The notes: generated by a model from the sequence alone, not told the origin. A stretch of 53,864 bases of DNA from Eubacterium barkeri (GCF_900107125.1 NZ_FNOU01000021.1:1-53864), one strand, 5' to 3'. Numbered from the stretch's first letter, positions 26,010-35,621 are shown. Numbers and translations are program-made.

Positions 26010-26438
26010 ATGACAACCCGAGATGACGAATTTATCATTACCCGCCGGGTCCTGCACCTTGGCAACCTGCTCATCAACAGCCAACAGGATGAATTTGATA
26101 AATTTTCCCTGACCTTTGTCCAGGCGGAGGCCTTGTTTTTTTTCGATAAAATCAAGGGTGCCCGGGCGATAGACCTTAAAGAGCATCTGAATATTTCCCA
26201 TCAGGCCGCCCGCAGCATCGTTGACCGCCTGTGCAAAAAAGAATACCTCCACCGAAAAACCTCTTCAGAGGATGCCCGCGCAAAACAAATTTATTTAACT
26301 CCATCCGGCCAAGCTGCCTGTGATGAGCTGAAGCAGCTTGGTCTGAGCGATGGGCAGCGTCTTCTAAAACAGATTAATGCCAAGGAGCGGCAGCAGATTC
26401 TAAGTCTCCTAAAAAAGATGATTGCCAATGTACAATAA
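26010..26438 (+). CDS. MarR-family transcriptional regulator
   Basis: 142 residues with a winged helix: IDLKEHLNISHQAARSIVDRLCKKEYLHRK and the wing SSEDARAKQIYLTPSG (about residues 53-100). AGGAG precedes the ATG. It is followed by a membrane protein gene with a perfect palindrome between them. Both the palindrome and its own promoter carry TGTTGTA half-sites, so it most likely autoregulates and controls the downstream gene. The ligand is unknown. Confidence 0.92.
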   Translation: MTTRDDEFIITRRVLHLGNLLINSQQDEFDKFSLTFVQAEALFFFDKIKGARAIDLKEHLNISHQAARSIVDRLCKKEYLHRKTSSEDARAKQIYLTPSGQAACDELKQLGLSDGQRLLKQINAKERQQILSLLKKMIANVQ

Positions 26439-26445
26439 ATTTTTC

Positions 26446-26475
26446 GACATATATACAACCTGTTGTATATATGTC
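26446..26475 (+). promoter_or_regulatory. Perfect 30-base palindrome, probable MarR operator
   Basis: Two 14-base arms (GACATATATACAAC and its exact reverse complement) separated by CT. It lies between the MarR gene and the YczE-like gene. Confidence 0.8.
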
Positions 26476-26517
26476 TGGTAGATTGATCTATTCTGCCATG
26501 AAAGGACTTATATTTTA

Positions 26518-27153
26518 GTGGAAAAATTACAACGTTATGCTATTTTCGCCCTCGGCCTTTTTGTGAATTCCTTTGGGGTCAGCCTAATCACCAAAGCAGA
26601 CTTGGGAACCTCCCCTATTTCTTCCATTCCCTATGTTCTAAGCCTAAACTTCCCTGCATCCCTTGGGATGTTTACCATTTTCTTCAGCCTTGTCCTAATC
26701 GGTCTCCAATGGTTAATTCTCGGAAAAAATTTTACCTCAGAGTATCTGCTCCAAATCCCTGTTTCCATTCTCTTTGGCTATTTCATTGACTTTTGCATGG
26801 TCATTTTAGCGGCTCTGCAGCCATCGACCTATTTTCTTCAATGTCTATATCTTCTCCTCGGCTGTCTTATTTTAGGCCTTGGCGTATATGTTGAGGTCCT
26901 GGCAGATGTGGTCATGCTTCCTGGGGAATCCTTTGTCCGAGCCATTGTTTCCCGCTGGAATACTGAATTTGGTCTAACAAAAATCGCCTTCGATGTCTCT
27001 ATGAGCGTAATGGCCGTGGCTGCTTCCTTCTTTTTTTCAGGTACCCTTGCCGGCGTCCGGGAAGGTACCCTGATTGCCGCTCTTTTAGTTGGCTTTATCG
27101 CCCGTTTCATCGCCAAACGTTTTTCCTTTTTGCCCCCTTTAATTTTTCGTTAG
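26518..27153 (+). CDS. YczE/YyaS/YitT-like membrane protein
   Basis: A 211-residue integral membrane protein with about five or six hydrophobic helices. The N-terminal GLFVNSFGVSLITKADLGTSPISSIPY segment is typical of the YczE/YyaS group, whose members lie beside MarR or GntR regulators in many Firmicutes. It starts with GTG without a clear ribosome binding site. Transcription is probably controlled by the adjacent MarR protein through the palindrome 43 bases upstream. Transport or signalling role unknown. Confidence 0.8.
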   Translation: MEKLQRYAIFALGLFVNSFGVSLITKADLGTSPISSIPYVLSLNFPASLGMFTIFFSLVLIGLQWLILGKNFTSEYLLQIPVSILFGYFIDFCMVILAALQPSTYFLQCLYLLLGCLILGLGVYVEVLADVVMLPGESFVRAIVSRWNTEFGLTKIAFDVSMSVMAVAASFFFSGTLAGVREGTLIAALLVGFIARFIAKRFSFLPPLIFR

Positions 27154-27213
27154 GCGTGTTTTTTTACAGGAAATCCGCTATAATGGAATTATCTCCAAAA
27201 GGTAGGTTCCACC

Positions 27214-28344
27214 ATGAAAAACATCCATCTCTCTCAAAAAATAACGTCCCTGCGCAAGGACCGAAAAATCACCCAGGAGGCCCTGGCCAAATTCCTGGGA
27301 GTCTCCAAGGCTGCGGTATCTAAATGGGAAACGGGCCAAAGCTTTCCCGATATCACCCTACTGCCCCAGCTGGCCGATTATTTTGGGGTGACCATTGATA
27401 CCCTCATGGGTTACGAACCCCAACTTACCCGGGAGGAGATCCGGGAAACCTACCATCGCCTGGCCCGGGCCTTTACTACAGAGCCTGCAGAATCTGTCCT
27501 TAGCCAATGTCGGGCTTTAATCCACGATTATTATGCCTGCATGCCTCTGCTCTTCCAAATGGGCCTCCTCCTAATGAACCATCTGGACCGGTTTCCGGCG
27601 GCACGCCATCCCGCCTTGCTCCAGGAAATCCTCGTTCTGATGACACGCTGCAAAAAAGGTGCCCCGGAGCTGGGGATCTTCAAACAGGCCAATGCCATGG
27701 AAGCCCTCTGCCAATATAACCTGGGAAATTATGACACCACGATCTTCCTCCTGGAGGATTGTACCAGCACCACGGACTGTGGCGATGACCACGCACTCCT
27801 GGCCATGGCCCACCAGGCCAAGGGAGATGCCGGAGCCGCCCAGGAAACCATCCAGGTAGGAACCTACAATGCTCTTTTGAATTTTTCATCCCTGCTGATT
27901 ACGGATTTAAATTTAATCCCTGACCAACCCAAGCGTTTTGATACCATCATTACCCGGTTTCTTGCCCTAAGGGATGCCTTTTCTCTGGAAGCCCTCCACC
28001 CCAATACCATGTTCCAATTCTATCTGACAGCAGCCTCTGGCTATTTAGCCCAGGGCAGGGAAGAAGCGGCCCTGGACATGCTGGGGCATTACGTGGCCAT
28101 GGTCACCCCCAGCCTCTTTCCCTTCACCCTCCACGGCGATGACTTTTTTAACCAAATCAATCCCTGGCTTTCAGATTTTGATTTAGGACCCGTTGCGCCC
28201 CGAAGCGATGGGAGCATCGCCAAAAGTTTAGTGGCCGCCCTTCGGGACCATCCCGCCTTTGCCATGCTGCAGACCAACGGACGGTTTAAAAACCTACTGG
28301 CTGAATTAATCCAACGAATTGAGGCAATCACCCATGGCCAGTAG
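27214..28344 (+). CDS. XRE-family regulator with helical C-terminal domain
   Basis: 376 residues. The N-terminal HTH is ITQEALAKFLGVSKAAVSKWETGQSFPDITLLPQLADYFGV (residues about 19-60, described as the XRE fold). The remaining 300 residues are helical and rich in small residues, like TPR-type sensor domains attached to XRE regulators in Clostridia. It overlaps the following WYL regulator by 11 bases. Target genes unknown. Confidence 0.85.
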   Translation: MKNIHLSQKITSLRKDRKITQEALAKFLGVSKAAVSKWETGQSFPDITLLPQLADYFGVTIDTLMGYEPQLTREEIRETYHRLARAFTTEPAESVLSQCRALIHDYYACMPLLFQMGLLLMNHLDRFPAARHPALLQEILVLMTRCKKGAPELGIFKQANAMEALCQYNLGNYDTTIFLLEDCTSTTDCGDDHALLAMAHQAKGDAGAAQETIQVGTYNALLNFSSLLITDLNLIPDQPKRFDTIITRFLALRDAFSLEALHPNTMFQFYLTAASGYLAQGREEAALDMLGHYVAMVTPSLFPFTLHGDDFFNQINPWLSDFDLGPVAPRSDGSIAKSLVAALRDHPAFAMLQTNGRFKNLLAELIQRIEAITHGQ

Positions 28345-29230
28345 CCGACTCTTCGAAATCCTTAACCTGCTCCTGGCCCGGGGAACCCTAACGGCCAAGC
28401 AACTGGCCGAGCATTTTGAGGTTTCCACCCGGACCATCTATCGGGATGTAGACCAGCTCTCCCAGGCGGGCATTCCCATTTATACATCCCAGGGCAAGGG
28501 CGGCGGCATCGCCTTGCTGCCTGGATACGTCCTGGACCGGACCATCCTAAGCGAAGGAGAGCAGCTCAGCATCCTCGCAGCTATACAGGCGGTGGATGTC
28601 CTGAGCCCTGAGCCTTCCGATACCGCCCTGACCAAGCTCGCCGCCCTTTTTGGCACACCCCAGGATGATTGGCTGGAAGTGGATTTTTCGGATTGGGGAA
28701 ATGGCCAGGAGGAGGCAATGATTTTTATCGCCTTAAAGGAAGCCATCCTTAGGAAGCATCGCGTCTCCTTCTATTACCATGGCGCCACCCACTCTGCCCA
28801 GCGGGTGGTGGAGCCTTTAAAGCTCTGCTTTAAAGGACAAAGCTGGTACCTCTACGCCCATTGCACCCTTCGGGATGAACCCCGATTTTTTAAGCTGCGC
28901 CGAATTCAAGACCTCACACCCCTTCCAGAAATCTTTGGCCGAGTGGCACCCGCCCGGGTTTTTACCGATGATCCTGCCATCGATACACCCACTCTTTGCG
29001 CGAAACTGCGGCTTTCCCCCAGTGTGGCATATCGGGTCCGGGATGAATTTAGCACCTATACCACGCTCCCGGATGGCCGCTTTGAAGTTACCCTGGAAGT
29101 GCCACCTGGGGATTGGCTCTATCAGTATCTGGCCACCTTTGGTGCCCACTGCGAAATCCTTTCCCCACCCTCCCTCCGGGAGGAAATGCGCCGCCGCCTG
29201 GAAGAAAATTTAAAAGTTTATTCTAAATAA
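28334..29230 (+). CDS. HTH-WYL transcriptional regulator (YafY-like)
   Basis: 298 residues. N-terminal HTH_11 winged helix (LTAKQLAEHFEVSTRTIYRDVDQLSQAGIPI), then a WYL domain (SFYYHGATHSAQRVVEPLKL, SWYLYAHC, FFKLRRIQDL) and a WCX-like C-terminal domain. The start at 28334 has GAGG 9 bases upstream and lies inside the end of the XRE gene. WYL proteins bind small ligands or nucleic acid. It probably controls the GyrI-like gene that follows, a common pairing. Confidence 0.9.
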   Translation: MASSRLFEILNLLLARGTLTAKQLAEHFEVSTRTIYRDVDQLSQAGIPIYTSQGKGGGIALLPGYVLDRTILSEGEQLSILAAIQAVDVLSPEPSDTALTKLAALFGTPQDDWLEVDFSDWGNGQEEAMIFIALKEAILRKHRVSFYYHGATHSAQRVVEPLKLCFKGQSWYLYAHCTLRDEPRFFKLRRIQDLTPLPEIFGRVAPARVFTDDPAIDTPTLCAKLRLSPSVAYRVRDEFSTYTTLPDGRFEVTLEVPPGDWLYQYLATFGAHCEILSPPSLREEMRRRLEENLKVYSK

Positions 29231-29296
29231 GACATCCTGTTGTCATATTTCATTTGGTACACTGGGACCATCAACGAAAAAACAGGAGGTTTTTTT

Positions 29297-29737
29297 ATGA
29301 ATTATGAAATGGTATCCCTTGAGGAAAAGATTGTCGTGGGGCTCTCTGCCACCACAGGAAATAATGATCCCCAAATGGGGGAAATTATCGGAAATCTTTG
29401 GAAGAAGTTGTACGAAGGCGGGGTGTATCCCCAGATTAACAACAAGGTGGATGACCACGCCATCGGTCTGTACTCTGACTACACCGGTGAAACCTACTGC
29501 GTCACCGTGGGCACCGCCGTATCCACAGCTGATAACCCGGAGCTTGCCCGCAAAATAATCCCCGCCGGGCGCTATGCCCGTTTCTTAATCCGGGGTGATA
29601 TGGTTCAGGCCGTAACGGCCGCCTGGGGTGCCATCTGGGAAATGGATTTAGACCGCAGCTTCACCGGGGATTTTGAAGAGTATTTAAGCCCGGATCCGGT
29701 GAATGGAGAAATTGCCATTTATGTGGCGTTGAAATGA
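29297..29737 (+). CDS. GyrI-like / AraC effector-binding domain protein
   Basis: A stand-alone small-molecule binding domain of 146 residues. It starts NYEMVSLEEKIVVGLSATTGN and contains GLYSDYTGE and a C-terminal AAWGAIWEMDLDRSFTGDFEEY, then IAIYVALK, as in GyrI/SbmC-like and effector-binding proteins encoded next to YafY regulators. GGAGG precedes ATG 29297. It may sequester or sense a hydrophobic drug-like ligand. Function inferred only from the fold family and context. Confidence 0.82.
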   Translation: MNYEMVSLEEKIVVGLSATTGNNDPQMGEIIGNLWKKLYEGGVYPQINNKVDDHAIGLYSDYTGETYCVTVGTAVSTADNPELARKIIPAGRYARFLIRGDMVQAVTAAWGAIWEMDLDRSFTGDFEEYLSPDPVNGEIAIYVALK

Positions 29738-29742
29738 TATCA

Positions 29743-29782
29743 AAAGGGAACGCACAGCCATAACACTGTGCATTCCCTTTAA
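29743..29782. terminator. Bidirectional terminator
   Basis: AAAGGGAACGCACAG pairs with CTGTGCATTCCCTTT. It lies between convergent genes ending at 29737 and 29798. Confidence 0.8.
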
Positions 29783-29797
29783 TCCATTCTTCCCTTC

Positions 29798-30802
29798 TTA
29801 TTTTCCGTTCAGCCTCTCAATCTCCTCCGTAATGGCCTCGTACACTCCGGGGTACACGCTGCCCGGGCCACCCTGGGTGATACAGGGAATAAAGTACTGG
29901 CTGCCACAGGCTTCCACCACGGCGTCCACTTCCTTGGCCACACCTTCCGGGGTCCAATCCTCTTTATCGATTTTGGAATTATCGATGCCCCCCATAAAGG
30001 AAATCTGTCCCCCGTATTCCTTGATCAGGGTGGGGATATCATTGGCGTCAATACAGCCCTGCCAGATATCGATCCCCACTTCAATCATGGCCGGGACCAG
30101 GTTGGCGGCGTAGGAGTCACTGTGGTGGACGATGAGCTCGACCCCGTGGGATTTGTAATAGCCATAAATCTTCTTATAGGCCGGAACGATGAATTCTTCG
30201 AACATGGCCGGTGACATAAAGGAGGATTTGGCACTGCCCCAGTCATCGTGATGGAAGATACAGTCTGGCTTATAATAGGTGCAGAGTTGCTCGGCGTAGC
30301 GCAGCTCGTAGTCAGTAATATACTCAATGAGGGCCGCCATTTCTTCGGGCTCCTCGTAGAGATTGATCATGCAGTCCTCCATCCCCATGAGGTGATGGCA
30401 CTGCTCAAAGACACCGGGTGCCACAAAGCAGGTGGCAAAGACTTCATTTCGGTCGATGGCGGAGACGGCGGGCATAAAAGGTGCCCAATCCTCTGCGGTA
30501 AAATCGGTTTTAGGTGCCACAACCACCTCCCGCCAATCTAAAATGTCCTTTAAAACCTTATGGGCATCGTCATGGACAGGAAACATCCCGGGCACACCCT
30601 CTGGCCAATCAAAGGTAATGCCCCAGGCATTCTTTTTCGGCCCGCTGCCGGGAAAGACCATTTCCCCCTGGGCGGAGATGGGGTCTCCCATGAGCATCTT
30701 ATACACGGCATCTGTGCATTCAAAGGCTTCGTACTGATTGACCAGACGGTCAGGATGGCCGCCGCGAATGGTTTCAAGCAGATTTTGACGTTTTGTTAAC
30801 AT
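29798..30802 (-). CDS. URO-D-family protein, probable corrinoid-dependent methyltransferase
   Basis: A 334-residue member of the uroporphyrinogen-decarboxylase superfamily that includes MtaA/MtbA and acetogen O-demethylases. Visible are TKRQNLLETIRGGHPDR at the N-terminus, HHDDWGSAKSSFMSP, and VHHSDSYAANLVPAMIEVGIDIWQGC, where histidine and cysteine could bind zinc. The sequence is unlike housekeeping HemE. SD GGAGG precedes ATG 30802. It lies directly downstream of an MFS transporter under a divergent PucR regulator, so it likely acts on an imported methylated compound. No corrinoid protein or reductive activator lies nearby. Confidence 0.75.
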   Translation of the reverse strand: MLTKRQNLLETIRGGHPDRLVNQYEAFECTDAVYKMLMGDPISAQGEMVFPGSGPKKNAWGITFDWPEGVPGMFPVHDDAHKVLKDILDWREVVVAPKTDFTAEDWAPFMPAVSAIDRNEVFATCFVAPGVFEQCHHLMGMEDCMINLYEEPEEMAALIEYITDYELRYAEQLCTYYKPDCIFHHDDWGSAKSSFMSPAMFEEFIVPAYKKIYGYYKSHGVELIVHHSDSYAANLVPAMIEVGIDIWQGCIDANDIPTLIKEYGGQISFMGGIDNSKIDKEDWTPEGVAKEVDAVVEACGSQYFIPCITQGGPGSVYPGVYEAITEEIERLNGK

Positions 30803-30830
30803 GATTTTTCCTCCATAATTTAAACTACAA

Positions 30831-32033
30831 TCACACATTGGTACCCAGATTCATCTTCCGGGTAAGGACAAAGAGCAGTACTGCTGAAATGGCGATGGAC
30901 ACCCCCGCCAGGTAAAAATACATCATCATATTGCCGCCTGCCAGGGGAATGACGATATAGGTGGGGATGATGATGGATCCCAGATTCATCATGGTGGATG
31001 CAATGCCGCTGGCTGTCCCAGCATACTTCGGCCCGATTTCCGGGAACATCACTGTCAGGGATACCATAATGGAAATCATCCCGCTGCGCAGGGCGCCGTT
31101 TAAAAAGGATGCCAGATAAATGCTCCAGGCCGCCCCTTCCACCATGGCCACCGCCGCACCACCGGCAATGAGTCCGGCAATAAGCAGGATGAGGGCGGGA
31201 CGCCTGGATTTAGCAATAATCATCGGAAAGGTGACCGACCCGATGATGGAGCCAATCATCAATACGGTTCCAAAGGACCCTGCGGAAATTTCGGTATAGC
31301 CCTTGTAGGCAGTTAGATAGGCCACCTGAAAATTAGCAATAACCATAGCTCCCCCCAGCATGGTGAGCATCGTCAGTCCTAAGAGCCACACATTTTTACT
31401 TTTCAAAGAAACCCCCAGGGCCTCTTTAATGGGAACACTTTCCACCACCCCGCTGGATTCGCCTTGAAAATCCGACTTTCGGACCAGTACCAGCCACAAT
31501 ACGGTAATAACCGTGCAAATAATGGCCGTTACCCAAAACAGCAGCTCCAGGCTTGGGAAAAGAGCCGTCGTCCCGTAGGCAACGGCCATGGCGCCTGTGG
31601 ATCCACCCATGATAATGCCGATCACGCTCCCAACCTTCTCCATGGGAAACAGCGTCGCCGTAATCTTAGCAAGATTCGCATTGAGCACTGCAATGGAAAA
31701 GCCCGCCAGGGCCATTCCCAAAAAGACCATGGTGTAATTCGTGGCGAAAACCCGGATGAATAATCCAATGGCTGAAATCACCATACACACCGAAACAATT
31801 TGCTTCACCCCATACTTATCCACCAAGACCCCAAGGACGATGCTTAAAAACAACGCGGGAATCAGGGGTGCCGTCATGATACTGGAAAACTGGGCATCCG
31901 TTAGCCCATAAGCCGAATAAACCATGGATGGCACCGCCGCCACTTGATACTGGGAATAACTTCCGAAGAAAATCCCCAGGAACACTAAGGTGATGACGAC
32001 CATCGCCGCATTGCGTTTTTTTGTCCTACTCAT
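30831..32033 (-). CDS. MFS transporter
   Basis: A 400-residue major facilitator with 12 predicted helices. The first-loop motif is LGVLVDKYGVKQ, close to the MFS motif A, and a cytoplasmic loop after helix 6 (RKSDFQGESSG) divides the halves. The start at 32033 has GAGGAGG upstream. It precedes the URO-D-family gene by about 28 bases and is expected to import that enzyme's substrate. Direction and substrate are inferred from operon context. Confidence 0.87.
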   Translation of the reverse strand: MSRTKKRNAAMVVITLVFLGIFFGSYSQYQVAAVPSMVYSAYGLTDAQFSSIMTAPLIPALFLSIVLGVLVDKYGVKQIVSVCMVISAIGLFIRVFATNYTMVFLGMALAGFSIAVLNANLAKITATLFPMEKVGSVIGIIMGGSTGAMAVAYGTTALFPSLELLFWVTAIICTVITVLWLVLVRKSDFQGESSGVVESVPIKEALGVSLKSKNVWLLGLTMLTMLGGAMVIANFQVAYLTAYKGYTEISAGSFGTVLMIGSIIGSVTFPMIIAKSRRPALILLIAGLIAGGAAVAMVEGAAWSIYLASFLNGALRSGMISIMVSLTVMFPEIGPKYAGTASGIASTMMNLGSIIIPTYIVIPLAGGNMMMYFYLAGVSIAISAVLLFVLTRKMNLGTNV

Positions 32034-32150
32034 ACATACCCTCCTCAACAAAACAACACTACCGCATTACAAAAGACGGTATCCGAACAGCAGCATGCCG
32101 GCATTTTGCCCTGTCACTCTCTTATGCCCCCATCATAAACCCTTTTCATC

Positions 32151-32208
32151 TTGCTGTAAATCCGTGAATCTGTTAGAATCTTTATAGAAATAATGTGCAA
32201 CATGCACA
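32151..32208 (+). promoter_or_regulatory. PucR gene promoter and operator-like palindrome
   Basis: TTGCTG (32151-32156), 17-base spacer, TAGAAT (32174-32179). TGTGCAACATGCACA (32194-32208), with perfect TGTGCA/TGCACA arms, lies directly before the ribosome binding site. It is a candidate autoregulatory or intergenic operator for the PucR protein. Confidence 0.6.
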
Positions 32209-32220
32209 GTGGAGGATACT

Positions 32221-33750
32221 ATGCAGATCAATGGTGATATTCTTTTATACCAGCTGTCCCAGTATTTTGATGTGGCCGAGGCCCGATGCTCAAACCATTA
32301 CCCCGTTAGCCATGCCCTGTACTACAACGCCTTTTTCCCCATGAAGGGCTGTGCCATCATTTTTTCCGGGGGAAACCTCTCAGAAGCCATTCCCATCATC
32401 CACCACTGTGTCATCATCTGCCTGGATCCGCCTGGGGATTCCCTGGAAATCGGTGATAATGACCTCATTGTATTAAGTGATCCCATCTCCCATCAGATCA
32501 TCTTTAATATTTTGGCGACCATTTTCCAGCTTTTTGAAAAATGGCATCAAAGTCTTTTTCAAATCCTACACAGCTCCATGGACTTTCACGCCCTTCTTGA
32601 AACGACCCAACAGGTTCTGCCGGCCCCACTCAGCCTAAGCGATCAGGAATTTAAATACGTGGCCTACACCGCCGACTCCGTTCTGATCCTCACCAGCTAC
32701 ATCGATGAGGCCAATTACCTCCCCATGGAAAACATCACCTCCCTAACCACAGCACCGGGCTTTGGCGAAAGCCAAAACCGAAGGGAATCCTATATTTTTT
32801 CCGCCGATAATACCGTCGTCACCCGAAATATTTTCTGCGATGACCAGTGCGTGGGCCGCCTGAACGTCATCATCCTGGATGATGATGCTGTGGAGGTGGC
32901 CTATAAAAAAGCAATTTTCAATATCCTTGGCCCCTTTGTCGAGGAAATTTACACCCAATCCCGGGGATTCGATATCACCCCACCCAGCCGGCTTCACCTT
33001 CGGCAACTTCTGGAGGACTACCATGGTGGAAAATCCGTGGACCCCGCCGGCCTGCTGAATGCCCTTGGAGACAATGGCTATGCCCCAGGGGATACCCTCC
33101 AGGGCATCGTCTTTACCCTAAATGCCACCGACCGGGTAGCCTATAACCTCGCCTATCTTCAGGGACAAATGGAACGCCAGTGGCCCGGCGCCTGTTGCCT
33201 GAGCTTTGAGGATTCCCTTCTTTTACTCCTCAATGATTCCGATTTTAAACGCTGCTGTCCCAAGCGGGATTTTCGAAGTGAACTCTCCTATTTTCTGCGG
33301 GAAAACCTCCTCCGGGCAGGTCTCAGCCGCCCTTTTGTCCAGCCCCTGCAATTTCTCTCGGCCTGGAAACAGGCCCACTACATCCTCACCCGGGGTCAGG
33401 AAGCGGCCCCCTCCCGCTGGGTTCACACCTTTGATGAAGATGCCCTGAACTGTCTGTTAGATCTTGGCATCCACACCTTTCCCCCAGAGCTGGTGTGTCA
33501 TCCTGGCCTTCTGGCCCTCATTCAGCACGATGAAAAGCAAGGCACAGCCTTTTTCACCACCCTGGCCCACTTTATCCGCCACCGCTACAATGCCTCGGCC
33601 GCCGCTAAGGCTTTGTATATCCATCGTAACTCCTTTATCGGACGCATGGACCGCATTCGAGAGTTGATTTCTCTGGATTTAGAGGATTTAGATGAGCGGC
33701 TGTATTTGGAATTGTCCCTGCGGATTTTAAAGGAATCCCACCGCTCTTAA
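32221..33750 (+). CDS. PucR/CdaR-type transcriptional regulator
   Basis: 509 residues. The N-terminal two thirds is a sensory region of the PucR type with a GGDEF-like middle part, not further assigned. The C-terminus has the PucR HTH: YNASAAAKALYIHRNSFIGRMDRI and then LDLEDLDERLYLELSLRIL. The start at 32221 is set by GGAGG 5 bases upstream. It is divergent from the MFS/URO-D operon and probably activates it in the presence of the substrate. Such regulators often control purine, sugar-acid or aromatic catabolism. Confidence 0.85.
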   Translation: MQINGDILLYQLSQYFDVAEARCSNHYPVSHALYYNAFFPMKGCAIIFSGGNLSEAIPIIHHCVIICLDPPGDSLEIGDNDLIVLSDPISHQIIFNILATIFQLFEKWHQSLFQILHSSMDFHALLETTQQVLPAPLSLSDQEFKYVAYTADSVLILTSYIDEANYLPMENITSLTTAPGFGESQNRRESYIFSADNTVVTRNIFCDDQCVGRLNVIILDDDAVEVAYKKAIFNILGPFVEEIYTQSRGFDITPPSRLHLRQLLEDYHGGKSVDPAGLLNALGDNGYAPGDTLQGIVFTLNATDRVAYNLAYLQGQMERQWPGACCLSFEDSLLLLLNDSDFKRCCPKRDFRSELSYFLRENLLRAGLSRPFVQPLQFLSAWKQAHYILTRGQEAAPSRWVHTFDEDALNCLLDLGIHTFPPELVCHPGLLALIQHDEKQGTAFFTTLAHFIRHRYNASAAAKALYIHRNSFIGRMDRIRELISLDLEDLDERLYLELSLRILKESHRS

Positions 33751-33894
33751 TCCCATCAAAGGACGACCATTCAGGCTAGAAAACGGATTATGGGGGACTT
33801 TCCACTATAATCGTATAAATTTTAAAGCTATTTTGCTTTTTCACACATAAAGTATGTTATGATTTGAGTGCAATAAACTTATGAGGAGAATCGT

Positions 33895-35574
33895 ATGTCA
33901 GAATTTATATATCACATGTATCAAGCAAGAAAAGCCCACGGGGATAAGGTCATCCTTGACAATGTTTCCCTATCCTTTTATTTCGGCGCAAAGATCGGAG
34001 TCGTTGGACCCAATGGCATGGGGAAATCTACCCTGCTCAAGGTTATGGCCGGCATGGAGACCGTATCCGCCGGGGAAGCCACGCTTTCCCCTGGATACAC
34101 AGTGGGGATGCTCCAGCAAGAACCGCCCCTGGATGAAGATAAAACCGTTATTGAAAATATTCGAAAGGCCTTCGGGCCCCTACTCAAAAAGGTAGAACGT
34201 TTTAATCAGATCGGTGAAGCCATGGCCGAAGCCGATGCCGACTTTGATCGTTTAATGACAGAAATGGGCGACCTTCAAGCCGAAATCGACGCAGCAGATG
34301 GCTGGGATATCGACAGTAAATTATCCCAGGCCATGGATGCGCTGCAATGCCCAGACCCGGATACCCCGGTCCATATCCTCTCTGGCGGGGAACGCCGCCG
34401 GGTCGCTTTATGCAAGCTCCTGCTCGAAGGTCCCGATCTTCTATTGCTGGACGAGCCCACGAACCATTTGGACGCCGAATCGGTTTTATGGCTGGAGCAA
34501 TTTTTAAGCACCTACCCCGGTGCGGTGCTTGCGGTCACCCATGACCGGTATTTCCTGGATAATGTTGCCGAATGGATTTGCGAGGTGGATCGTGGGCAGC
34601 TGTATCCCTACGAAGGAAACTACTCCACCTATCTGGAAACCAAGGCTGCGCGTCTTGCCGCTCAGGGACAGCAGCACGCCAAGCTGGTTAAGCGTATCGA
34701 AGCCGAACTGGCGTGGGTGCGCAGTTCTCCCAAGGCCAAGCAGGCTAAAAGCAAGGCCCGCCTGAATCGTTTTGCAGAAATGGAAGCGGCTGCCGCATCA
34801 ACCAGCACTACCGACTTCAGCGATATTAAAATCCCCCTCGGTCAAAGGCTGGGCACCAAGGTCATCATTGCCGATGATATTTCAAAATCCTTTGGTGACC
34901 GGGTGCTCATCAATCACCTTTCCTTCCAACTGCCCCAGGGGGGCATCGTGGGGGTGATTGGTCCCAATGGCGTGGGAAAGACCACCCTCTTTAAAGCCAT
35001 CGTTGGTTTAGAACCCTTAAGCGACGGCACCCTGGATATCGGCGAAACCGTCAAAATTTCCTATGTGGATCAAAATCGTGGGGGTATCGACCCCGACAAA
35101 AGCATCTGGGAGGTCGTGTCCGATGGGAATGATTATTTGAAGGTTGGCAATACCGAGGTACCCAGCCGGGCCTATCTTTCAAGCTTTGGCTTCAAGGGTT
35201 CAGACCAACAAAAAAAAGCCGGAGTTTTATCCGGCGGTGAAAAAAATCGTCTGAATCTGGCGCTAACTCTAAAGGAAGGCGGCAACCTCATCCTCCTGGA
35301 TGAGCCCACCAATGACCTGGATGTGGCCACCTTATCCAGCTTAGAATCCGCTTTACTCAGCTTTCCGGGCTGTTCTGTGGTCATCAGCCATGACCGTTTC
35401 TTCTTAGACCGTATCGCCACCCATATCCTTGCCTGGGAAGGCACCGACGAAAATCCTGGGAACTGGCACTGGTTCGAAGGAAACTTTGAGTCTTACCAAA
35501 AAGACCGCATCGCCCGTTTAGGAAAAGAACTGGCTAAGCCTCGGGTCATTCATCGCAAGCTTACAAGAGCCTAG
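33895..35574 (+). CDS. ettA: ABC-F ATPase, energy-dependent translational throttle
   Basis: A soluble ABC-F protein, 559 residues, acting on the ribosome E site. Two ATPase domains: Walker A GPNGMGKST (about residue 40) and GPNGVGKTT (about 360), signatures LSGGERRRVALC and LSGGEKNRLNLA, and Walker B LLLLDEPTNHLD and LILLDEPTNDLD. The N-terminal MYQARKAHGDKVILDNVSLSF and the length match EttA rather than other ABC-F subgroups. There are no membrane segments. GAGGAG precedes the ATG. Monocistronic, with a terminator at 35586. Confidence 0.95.
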   Translation: MSEFIYHMYQARKAHGDKVILDNVSLSFYFGAKIGVVGPNGMGKSTLLKVMAGMETVSAGEATLSPGYTVGMLQQEPPLDEDKTVIENIRKAFGPLLKKVERFNQIGEAMAEADADFDRLMTEMGDLQAEIDAADGWDIDSKLSQAMDALQCPDPDTPVHILSGGERRRVALCKLLLEGPDLLLLDEPTNHLDAESVLWLEQFLSTYPGAVLAVTHDRYFLDNVAEWICEVDRGQLYPYEGNYSTYLETKAARLAAQGQQHAKLVKRIEAELAWVRSSPKAKQAKSKARLNRFAEMEAAAASTSTTDFSDIKIPLGQRLGTKVIIADDISKSFGDRVLINHLSFQLPQGGIVGVIGPNGVGKTTLFKAIVGLEPLSDGTLDIGETVKISYVDQNRGGIDPDKSIWEVVSDGNDYLKVGNTEVPSRAYLSSFGFKGSDQQKKAGVLSGGEKNRLNLALTLKEGGNLILLDEPTNDLDVATLSSLESALLSFPGCSVVISHDRFFLDRIATHILAWEGTDENPGNWHWFEGNFESYQKDRIARLGKELAKPRVIHRKLTRA

Positions 35575-35585
35575 TACCGCTGCAT

Positions 35586-35621
35586 GGTGCCTTGTTTTGG
35601 CGTACTTTACTGGCACCTTTT
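35586..35621 (+). terminator. Terminator after ettA
   Basis: GGTGCC (35586-35591) pairs with GGCACC (35612-35617), followed by TTTT. The long loop makes it a modest terminator. Confidence 0.6.
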
